Positions 44,794-50,875 of a stretch of 64,000 bases of DNA are shown here, in pieces. A program made the position numbers and the translations under genes. The stretch is from Blautia faecis (GTDB lineage Bacteria; Bacillota; Clostridia; Lachnospirales; Lachnospiraceae). Numbering within the stretch: the first letter of the stretch is position 1; every line of letters begins with the position of its first letter. The notes below the pieces were generated by a model. The model was not told where the DNA came from. It saw nothing but the letters and a program-made list of their open reading frames with translations, and did no database searches. The stretch is taken from NCBI RefSeq assembly GCF_020554845.1, contig NZ_JAJCIA010000001.1, forward strand, positions 62,001 to 126,000, in the 5' to 3' direction.

Positions 44794-45603
44794 ATGCCAT
44801 TAGAAACTTTTGCCGCATCAAAACTTGTTCAGAAAATGCTTAGCTCTAATGCTTCACAGGAGGAACTTTATAACGCAAAGAAATATTTATTGGCGGCTGT
44901 AGATTACGATTCAGCATCGCTTGCGTTGAAATCTGTTGCAAATGAAACAAATATTAAAGAACTGAGTAAGAAATACCAGCTTTATGGTTCATGGATGGGT
45001 TCCAGCGATATATCTGCCAAAGAATTACTTAATTTAAACTTCGGTGTACCAAAGCACGAATATGATTTTTCCAAAACTAAAGTAGGTGACAAGATTACAG
45101 TAGACTTGAAAGAACTGGGAAAATTTGAAGCTACTGCCTATGAAGTGACAGATAACAACGTTCTTTTCATCTTTGATGATTATATTGCAGAGCGTCCTAT
45201 GAATGAAAAGCCTACGAACGAAGGCGGATATGAAAAATCAGATCTGAAGAAATGGATTGATAGCTATTTATATAGTTTATTTCCATTAGAGTTGAAAACA
45301 CGTATCATCGAGCTCACCATTCCTACAGTTGGACAGGTTGTTGGCTGGGACGATGCGTGGGATAAAAGCCATTTTGAACCAGATGGAGACGAACAGCTTC
45401 CACTTATGAAAAAGAGACGCAATCGAGTTGCTTATTTTAATAATGAATGCGAATGGGGCTGGCTTCGTAATGCAATGAAAAAAAAATACCCTTCGGCTCC
45501 CTTTGCCGGTGTGAACTACGGCGGCAATGCGCATTACTGCGACGCTTCGTTCTCTCGTGGGGTTCGTCCGGCTTTCCGTGTGGTTAAGAAACTCAGCCTG
45601 TAA
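44794..45603 (+). CDS. DUF6273 protein with a variable-region-like C-terminus
   Basis: 269 residues. The N-terminal half is helical (SKLVQKMLSSNASQEELYNAKKYLLAAV); from about residue 80 it carries the DUF6273 domain, with VGDKITVDLKELGKFEATAYEV, YEKSDLKKWIDSYL, ECEWGWLRNAMKK and the end GGNAHYCDASFSRGVRPAFRVV. The last 35 codons are markedly GC-richer than the rest, and the W-LR...GVRPAFRV pattern resembles targets of diversity-generating retroelements (formylglycine/C-lectin-like ligand-binding folds). No reverse transcriptase or template repeat is in the window. AGGAG precedes the ATG. Confidence 0.75.
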   Translation: MPLETFAASKLVQKMLSSNASQEELYNAKKYLLAAVDYDSASLALKSVANETNIKELSKKYQLYGSWMGSSDISAKELLNLNFGVPKHEYDFSKTKVGDKITVDLKELGKFEATAYEVTDNNVLFIFDDYIAERPMNEKPTNEGGYEKSDLKKWIDSYLYSLFPLELKTRIIELTIPTVGQVVGWDDAWDKSHFEPDGDEQLPLMKKRRNRVAYFNNECEWGWLRNAMKKKYPSAPFAGVNYGGNAHYCDASFSRGVRPAFRVVKKLSL

Positions 45604-45610
45604 TAACCTT

Positions 45611-45627
45611 CCGCCCCTTGTGGGCGG
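45611..45627 (+). repeat. GC-rich hairpin just after the DUF6273 stop codon
   Basis: CCGCCC / CTTGT / GGGCGG, 7 bases after the double stop TAATAA. No T run follows (TATTACTAAAA), so it is not an ordinary terminator; the position matches the hairpin found behind variable regions of retroelement targets. Confidence 0.55.
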
Positions 45628-45656
45628 TATTACTAAAATTTGGAGGATATTTTGAA

Positions 45657-46484
45657 ATGCAAAAAGTAAATCTACCGAAAGTGCTCAACGATTTGAAAAT
45701 CAGAACAGTAAAACGTAGTCCGGAAATATTAACTGGCATTGGAATTGCTGGGATGATCACGACAACTGTGATGGCTGTAAAAGCAACTCCGAAAGCGCTC
45801 GTATTGATTGAACGCGAAAAAAATCGAGTGAACCATGAAAATTTGGAAGAAGCGAAGAGATCTGGCTGTGAAGAATGCAATCAAATCAGTCACTTAGAGC
45901 CGCTTGAAATTGTAAAAATCACGTGGAAATGCTATATTCCAGCTGGTATTACTTGTTTCGTGTCAATGGCTTGCTTGATCGGGGCAAGTTCTGTTAATCT
46001 CAGACGTAATTCTGCTCTGGCGATGGCATACACATTATCCGAATCCACTTTGAGAGATTATCAGAAAAAGGTAGTTGAGACCATCGGAGAGAAGAAGGAG
46101 CAGACAGTTAGAGATGCAGTCGCCAAGGAACACGTAGAAAAGAATCCCATAGAAAATAAAGAAGTTATCATCGTTGGCCGTGGCGATACTTTATGTTTTG
46201 ATACTGTGTCTGGTCGATATTTCAGATCAGATATAGAGACAATCAAAAAAGCTGAAAATGAACTGGATGCCAGATTGAGAACCGAAATGTATATTTCCCT
46301 TAATGATTTCTATTATGAAATTGGTTTGGAACCGCTTAGAACAATCGGGGACGATCTTGGATGGAATATTGACAGAGGATTTCTGGATTTGAGTTTTAGT
46401 TCTCAATTAGCTACAGATGGAACGCCCTGCCTGGTAATCGACTATGGAGTTGCTCCGAGATACGATTATCGTAATCTTATGTAA
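45657..46484 (+). CDS. DUF6353 membrane protein, paralogue 2
   Basis: 275 residues. KRSPEILTGIGIAGMITTTVM / AVKATPKALVLI forms the first membrane segment, then KITWKCYIPAGITCFVSMACLIGAS the second, followed by NLRRNSALAMAYTLSESTLRDYQKK and the module LNDFYYEIGLEP...DLGWNI. The sequence between the segments has CEECNQISH. The start at 45657 follows GGAGG by 9 bases. It shows the same layout as 43469 and 48295. The function is unknown. Confidence 0.8.
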   Translation: MQKVNLPKVLNDLKIRTVKRSPEILTGIGIAGMITTTVMAVKATPKALVLIEREKNRVNHENLEEAKRSGCEECNQISHLEPLEIVKITWKCYIPAGITCFVSMACLIGASSVNLRRNSALAMAYTLSESTLRDYQKKVVETIGEKKEQTVRDAVAKEHVEKNPIENKEVIIVGRGDTLCFDTVSGRYFRSDIETIKKAENELDARLRTEMYISLNDFYYEIGLEPLRTIGDDLGWNIDRGFLDLSFSSQLATDGTPCLVIDYGVAPRYDYRNLM

Positions 46485-46487
46485 GTA

Positions 46488-46517
46488 CGCAAAATTTACA
46501 AAGTATATTATGAAAGA
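46488..46517 (+). repeat. Intergenic cassette motif, copy 10
   Basis: CGCAAAATTTACAAAGTA then TATTATGAAAG, 3 bases after the upstream stop; the ribosome site AAAGGAG follows 23 bases later. Confidence 0.65.
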
Positions 46518-46552
46518 AAATTAATTTCGAAAACTGAAAGGAGAAAGAAATC

Positions 46553-46840
46553 ATGGAAAACAACAATGAAATCATCGAAAACAGCGAGGAAGTTATGGAA
46601 ACAGCAACTGAAGAAATCGTTAAGGCGGCTTCAAGCAACAGCAGTTTCAGTACAGCTACTAAGTTTGGATTAGCTATGATTGCGGGAGGATTGATCTGCA
46701 AATTTGTAGTAGAGCCAGGCGTAGCAAAATTGAAAAGAAAAGCAGAAGAACGTGCAGCGAAGAAAAGTGCATCTAATCCTAATAACATTGTTGACGCGGA
46801 TTATGAAGAAGTTCCAAATGACGATGCTCCAGAAGAATAA
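46553..46840 (+). CDS. Small membrane protein with acidic ends (95 residues)
   Basis: The start is acidic (ENNNEIIENSEEVMETATEEI), one membrane segment lies at 40-57 (FGLAMIAGGLICKFVVEPG), and a Lys-rich stretch is followed by the acidic end DADYEEVPNDDAPEE. AAAGGAG precedes the ATG. No family is recognised. A GAAA-loop terminator follows. Confidence 0.65.
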   Translation: MENNNEIIENSEEVMETATEEIVKAASSNSSFSTATKFGLAMIAGGLICKFVVEPGVAKLKRKAEERAAKKSASNPNNIVDADYEEVPNDDAPEE

Positions 46841-46866
46841 GCATCGAAATGAATTTTAGGAAGATT

Positions 46867-46900
46867 GAGTCTTAGAGAAATCTAGGACTCTTTCTTTTTT
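46867..46900 (+). terminator. GAAA-loop terminator, type copy C
   Basis: GAGTCTTAGA / GAAA / TCTAGGACTC then TTTCTTTTTT; perfect stem, nearly identical to copy A. Confidence 0.9.
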
Positions 46901-46922
46901 GTTTTTATATGGGAGGTGTCCT

Positions 46923-47126
46923 ATGAACCAGTATACGTATGATGGTCCTGTTATGAATTTCGGGACTTGTATTTCAGATCAATGGCATGGAACAACATAT
47001 GCTGTATCTGAGAAAAAAGCCAGGAGTAATTTGGCTTATCAGTTTAAGAAAAATAACAATCGCATAACGGGATCGAGGATCACTCTCCCGGGAAAGGTGA
47101 AGATGGTGAACAAATATGACTATTGA
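46923..47126 (+). CDS. Phage-type protein of unknown function (67 residues)
   Basis: GPVMNFGTCISDQWHGTTYAVSEKKARSNL followed by a short basic end KMVNKYDY. Short proteins with the pattern W-G-T-YA-SEKKARSNLAYQFK are known from phage genomes beside structural or membrane genes; the role is unknown. GGGAGGTG precedes the ATG at 46923. The end overlaps the next start by 11 bases. Confidence 0.65.
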   Translation: MNQYTYDGPVMNFGTCISDQWHGTTYAVSEKKARSNLAYQFKKNNNRITGSRITLPGKVKMVNKYDY

Positions 47127-47661
47127 TTTGGATACAGTTATTGGATTTGTTGGTGTAACAGTTGGCTTATTTGGTCTCGGATATGCTGTTGGAGCAAATA
47201 AGAAAATGAAAGAAGTTAGTGAAGTAGTTGGAAAATCCGTGGATTCCATGATTTCTGACGGTAAACTTGATATTCCCAAAGAACTTATTAATGAAACCAT
47301 TAAGGAACGGGTGAACGAAAAAGTTGATTGCGAGATACAGAGAAAAGTAAAAGCGGCGTGCGATAACATTGTTGTAGATGTGAAAACTTCCATGTACAAC
47401 AAAATCAGTGATGCTGCGGAGAGAGCTGTAGATTCGACATACCGTTCTATGGAAGTTGAGGCGAAAGAGAAAATCAGAAAAGAGCTTCGTAATATTGATA
47501 TTTCTGGTTTGAAACGGGAAGTAAAGGCTGAAGCTAAAGAAGCCGTTACCGAGAAACTTCAGTCTTCTATGGATGATATCCTCGAAACCTATAATTCAAA
47601 TCTTGCCAACGTGCAGAATATTTATAGCACGATCGCGAAATCAATGGCTGGAAGAGCATAA
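47116..47661 (+). CDS. Membrane-anchored coiled-coil protein (181 residues)
   Basis: One N-terminal membrane segment (TVIGFVGVTVGLFGLGYAVG), then about 150 residues of charged helix with heptad-like spacing (VGKSVDSMISDGK, VNEKVDCEIQRKVKAACDNI, AVDSTYRSMEVEAKEKIRKEL). It looks like a membrane-tethered filament or spacer. It overlaps the preceding gene and stands before the 47681 gene, with which it is probably co-transcribed. Confidence 0.7.
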   Translation: MTIDLDTVIGFVGVTVGLFGLGYAVGANKKMKEVSEVVGKSVDSMISDGKLDIPKELINETIKERVNEKVDCEIQRKVKAACDNIVVDVKTSMYNKISDAAERAVDSTYRSMEVEAKEKIRKELRNIDISGLKREVKAEAKEAVTEKLQSSMDDILETYNSNLANVQNIYSTIAKSMAGRA

Positions 47662-47680
47662 ATTGGGAGGTGGTTAGAAA

Positions 47681-48280
47681 ATGGCGACAGAAGAGTATAA
47701 ATCAAATTCTCATAAATCAAAGGAGCAAAGTCAAGCGCCGATTGAGAAAAAGGTTGAGAAAGTAATTTCTGGTTCTGCGAAGTCTAAGAAAAAGGGTGGA
47801 ATTCAGAAATTTACAGGCATGTTTGTTCCGGAGGATGTTGATGATGTAAAAAGTTATATTTTTGAGGACATTGTGGTTCCTTATGTAAAAGACATGTTCC
47901 TCGATGCTGTAAAAGCATTTTTAGGCGTTAATGGAAGCTCTCGGGGAAAATCATCCGCATCTTCAAGAGTATCATATCGAAAATATTATGATGATCGTGA
48001 ACGAAGGGATAGCGGGTCTGGTAATCGCACTCGATCTGGTTATGAGTACGATGATATTATTATCGAAAATCGAGGGGAAGCTGAAGACGTGTTATCCAGA
48101 ATGGATGAGCTTATTGATCAATATGGTCTGGTGAGCGTTGCTGATCTGTATGATCTTGTTGGTATTAATGGAAATTATACCGACAACAAGTATGGTTGGT
48201 TTAATATCCGAACAGCTTCCGTAGTTCGTGTACGAGATGGGTATATGATAAAACTGCCAAAAGCAGTACCATTAAATTAA
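47681..48280 (+). CDS. Phage protein with linker and shared DLYxxVG..GW module (199 residues)
   Basis: A Lys/Ser-rich start is followed by FTGMFVPEDVDDVKSYIFEDIVVPYVKDMFLDAVKAFLG (helical, possibly membrane-binding), a Ser/Arg/Gly-rich linker, and a C-terminal region with VADLYDLVGINGNYTDNKYGWFNIRTASVVRV. That end shares the module seen at the C-termini of the DUF6353 proteins. It directly precedes the third DUF6353 gene, so it is a likely partner. Its function is unknown. Confidence 0.72.
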   Translation: MATEEYKSNSHKSKEQSQAPIEKKVEKVISGSAKSKKKGGIQKFTGMFVPEDVDDVKSYIFEDIVVPYVKDMFLDAVKAFLGVNGSSRGKSSASSRVSYRKYYDDRERRDSGSGNRTRSGYEYDDIIIENRGEAEDVLSRMDELIDQYGLVSVADLYDLVGINGNYTDNKYGWFNIRTASVVRVRDGYMIKLPKAVPLN

Positions 48281-48294
48281 AGAGGAGAAACGAA

Positions 48295-49218
48295 ATGAAT
48301 AAAAATGAAATTGTTAAAAAGGCATCTTCTGCCTTAGGAAAAGTAAACATCAAACTCAGAAAGCATAGTCCAGAGCTTTTAATTGCTGCTGGTGTAGTTG
48401 GAACGGTTGTTAGCACGGTTCTCGCTTGTAAAGCAACTACAAAATTAAGCACAATTCTGGACGAATCAAAAGGCAATATTGAAACTATTCACAAATGCGA
48501 AAATGATAAAGAAATGGAAGAGCGGTATTCTCAGGAAGATGCTAAGAAAGATTTAGCAATTGTGTATATACAGACTGGTGTTAAGATTGCAAAACTGTAT
48601 GCTCCAGCTGTAGTTCTTGGAACTATTTCCATTGCCGGAATTGTTGCGTCCAATAACATTCTAAGAAAAAGAAATGTGGCATTGGCTGCCGCTTACGCAA
48701 CAGTTGATAAATCTTTCAAAGAATATCGTAGCAGAGTGGTTGAACGATTCGGTGATGATGTCGACAAAGAGCTTCGATACAATATCAAAGCTAAGAAAAT
48801 CGAAGAAATGATCAAGGATCCCGAAAGTGGAAAAGAAAAGAAATCCAAAACGACTGTAAATGTTGCGGCTCCGACAGTCGATGACTATGCAAGATTCTTT
48901 GATAAGACTTGTCGACATTATGAAGAGAATATGAATTACGATCTTATGCTGCTCAGATCTCAGCAACAGTTAGCAAACGATAAACTTGTTGCAGATGGAT
49001 TCCTGTTTCTAAGTGATGTGTATGATATGCTCGGTATTACTCGTACAAAGATGAGCCAGTCTGTTGGTTGGATTTATAAACCAGATGGAAATTCAAACGG
49101 AGATAATTTCGTTGATTTCGGTGTTATGGTTGTTAAAAGAGAAACTGAAGACGGCGGATATGAAGATGCTATCTTAATGAATTTTAATGTTGACGGTCCT
49201 ATTCTGGATCTTATCTGA
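48295..49218 (+). CDS. DUF6353 membrane protein, paralogue 3
   Basis: 307 residues, the longest copy. RKHSPELLIAAGVVGTVVST / VLACKATTKL is the first membrane segment and KLYAPAVVLGTISIAGIVAS the second. Then come RKRNVALAAAYATVDKSFKEYRSRVVERFG, a long charged helical insert and the end module LSDVYDMLGITR...SVGWIY. AGAGGAGAAACGAA precedes the ATG by 8 bases. Same layout as the copies at 43469 and 45657. Confidence 0.82.
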   Translation: MNKNEIVKKASSALGKVNIKLRKHSPELLIAAGVVGTVVSTVLACKATTKLSTILDESKGNIETIHKCENDKEMEERYSQEDAKKDLAIVYIQTGVKIAKLYAPAVVLGTISIAGIVASNNILRKRNVALAAAYATVDKSFKEYRSRVVERFGDDVDKELRYNIKAKKIEEMIKDPESGKEKKSKTTVNVAAPTVDDYARFFDKTCRHYEENMNYDLMLLRSQQQLANDKLVADGFLFLSDVYDMLGITRTKMSQSVGWIYKPDGNSNGDNFVDFGVMVVKRETEDGGYEDAILMNFNVDGPILDLI

Positions 49219-49236
49219 CAGGAAGGAGATTTTATT

Positions 49237-49332
49237 ATGACAGGATTAATGGCTTTTACATTTTCAGCAGCTGCTGGTATTTGCTTCTTTAGCGGAATTG
49301 CAGTTCTTATGGGCGGAAAGGGGAATCACTAA
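49237..49332 (+). CDS. 31-residue membrane peptide
   Basis: MTGLMAFTFSAAAGICFFSG then IAVLMGGKGNH: almost entirely one membrane segment with small residues. GGAAGGAG lies 8 bases upstream, and the stop overlaps the start of the next gene (TAATG), which supports real translation. Confidence 0.6.
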   Translation: MTGLMAFTFSAAAGICFFSGIAVLMGGKGNH

Positions 49333-49496
49333 TGGACGGATTTGGAAATTTTATTTCAATGATGGATTTTATTCTTGATACGAAAAGAAAACGTCATATC
49401 ACAGGAGGCATTCTTTTGAGTGCTTCCTTACTTTTCGGAGGACTCGCTCTTACAGTAATGACAATCAATGAGGGGGAAACGAAAGACAATGAATAA
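49332..49496 (+). CDS. 54-residue membrane protein
   Basis: A polar start with DTKRKRHITGG is followed by one membrane segment (ILLSASLLFGGLALTVMTI) and the tail NEGETKDNE. It is coupled to the genes on both sides by overlaps (start within the upstream stop; last 8 bases shared with the next gene). No family is recognised. Confidence 0.6.
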   Translation: MDGFGNFISMMDFILDTKRKRHITGGILLSASLLFGGLALTVMTINEGETKDNE

Positions 49497-50082
49497 AAAG
49501 ACAACTTTTATTTTTGCATTTATTTTAGGAGCGGCTTCTGGATCTGCTGTAACTTGGTATTCGGTTAAGAAAAAATATGAAGAGATTGCGCAAAGAGAAA
49601 TCGATTCGGTGAAAGAAGTTTTTGCTAAGAAGCGCGAAAAAGAGCAGAACAAAGATGTTGTAGCGAAAAATGTAACCGAAGACAAAAAAGAAAAGCCGGA
49701 ACTCAAAGAATATGTAGCCAAACTTCATAGACAAGGGTATACAAAATATTCGGAGTATTTTGATGGTGGTATCAGCGAAGAGAAAGAAAGCGTGGTTAAC
49801 GAACCGTATGTGATTTCTCCAGAGCAGTTTGGTGAAAATGAAGATTACGAGAGAATTAGTTTGACATATTATGCCGATCAGGTATTGGTGGATGAAAACG
49901 ATGAAATGATTGAAGATGTGGAGGAGATGGTCGGTTTTGAGTCGTTGAACCATTTCGGAGAATATGAAGATGATTCGGTATTTGTCAGAAATGACGCTAA
50001 GAAATGCGATTATGAAATTCTCCTGGATCAGAAGTTATATTCTGATGTAATCGATGAGATGCCACATCAGATGGAGGTATGA
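49489..50082 (+). CDS. Membrane-anchored acidic protein (197 residues)
   Basis: The N-terminal segment TTFIFAFILGAASGSAVTWYSVKK is a membrane anchor. Then follows a Lys/Glu-rich helix and an acidic domain with ELKEYVAKLHRQGYTKYSEYF, PYVISPEQFGENEDYERISLTYYADQVLVDE and the end YSDVIDEMPHQMEV. This PYVISPEEFGE.......LTYYADG pattern is widespread in Clostridia phage proteins of unknown function. GAGGGGGAAACG is the ribosome region. It overlaps the next gene by 4 bases. Confidence 0.72.
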   Translation: MNKKTTFIFAFILGAASGSAVTWYSVKKKYEEIAQREIDSVKEVFAKKREKEQNKDVVAKNVTEDKKEKPELKEYVAKLHRQGYTKYSEYFDGGISEEKESVVNEPYVISPEQFGENEDYERISLTYYADQVLVDENDEMIEDVEEMVGFESLNHFGEYEDDSVFVRNDAKKCDYEILLDQKLYSDVIDEMPHQMEV

Positions 50083-50618
50083 TGACAAGTGATGAACTGA
50101 ATAAGGCATATTTTGAGTGGATGTACGGTCTTGTCTGTGACGATGAAGCATCTTACCGAGAACTATTTCATTTCCTTCATGGTGTTGATTTTACATACAC
50201 TATTGATATGGATGGAAATCGTTTTGATGATGGTGTCAATCTGCGATATCGCTTTGCAGATGAATGCAGGTATAGTGGACGGCTAGTTGCGAAATATTTA
50301 GACACTCGTCCATGTAGTGTATTGGAGATGCTTTTAGCACTAGCCATTCGATTAGAAGAGCATATTATGTCAGATCCAGAGCGTGGCGACCGAACTAGAA
50401 TTTGGTTCTGGACTATGCTTTCTAATCTGGAGCTCGATGATATGATTGATTCCAGATTCGATGCGAATCATGTAGAAAATGCGATTCAGAAATTATTGAA
50501 TCGGGAATACGGACGTGACGGTAAAGGCGGTTTGTTCAGAATAAAGCATTGCAAATGCGATTTAAGAAACGTTGAAATCTGGTATCAGGCAAACTGGTAC
50601 TTAAACGGCGTGAAATAG
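50079..50618 (+). CDS. Conserved phage protein of unknown function (179 residues)
   Basis: Soluble: ELNKAYFEWMYGLVCDDEASYRELFHFLHGVDF, then the acidic DGNRFDDGVNLRYRFADE, CSVLEMLLALAIRLEEHIM, ERGDRTRIWFWTMLSNLELDD, and WYQANWYLNGVK at the end. This pattern is common in Firmicutes phages near DNA replication genes; the function is not known to me. The start overlaps the previous stop (ATGATGA). Two consecutive ATG codons make the exact start ambiguous by one codon. Confidence 0.75.
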   Translation: MMTSDELNKAYFEWMYGLVCDDEASYRELFHFLHGVDFTYTIDMDGNRFDDGVNLRYRFADECRYSGRLVAKYLDTRPCSVLEMLLALAIRLEEHIMSDPERGDRTRIWFWTMLSNLELDDMIDSRFDANHVENAIQKLLNREYGRDGKGGLFRIKHCKCDLRNVEIWYQANWYLNGVK

Positions 50619-50631
50619 GAGGTAATATTAT

Positions 50632-50871
50632 ATGCTTGAGTATATTTTCAATAGTATGAAAAACACGGAGAAAAACTTCGAAATCATTTGCAGAAATCTG
50701 AAGAGGCAGAAGAGTTTTAACAAGTCTGTTGTATTCTTTGCTTTTTCTGTAGCTGCTTATGCATTTACAAATGAAATTGAAAAAAGGAACCAGGCAATGA
50801 GAATCAAGAATCTTGAGAAAGAGATTGAAAATATCAACAATAGAAACAACGAGCCAGGAGACGAAATGTGA
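50632..50871 (+). CDS. Small membrane protein with coiled coil (79 residues)
   Basis: A charged helix (MKNTEKNFEIICRNLKRQ) is followed by one membrane segment (KSVVFFAFSVAAYAFTNEI) and a coiled-coil tail IKNLEKEIENINNRNNEPG. AGGAGG precedes the ATG. The last bases run up to the start of the large replication protein. No family is recognised. Confidence 0.65.
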   Translation: MLEYIFNSMKNTEKNFEIICRNLKRQKSFNKSVVFFAFSVAAYAFTNEIEKRNQAMRIKNLEKEIENINNRNNEPGDEM

Positions 50872-50875
50872 TGTG

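Noticed and set aside
39700..46520. CRISPR-like array from the repeated intergenic motif
   Set aside because: The spacing is irregular (0.3-2 kb), the copies vary, and real genes lie between them.
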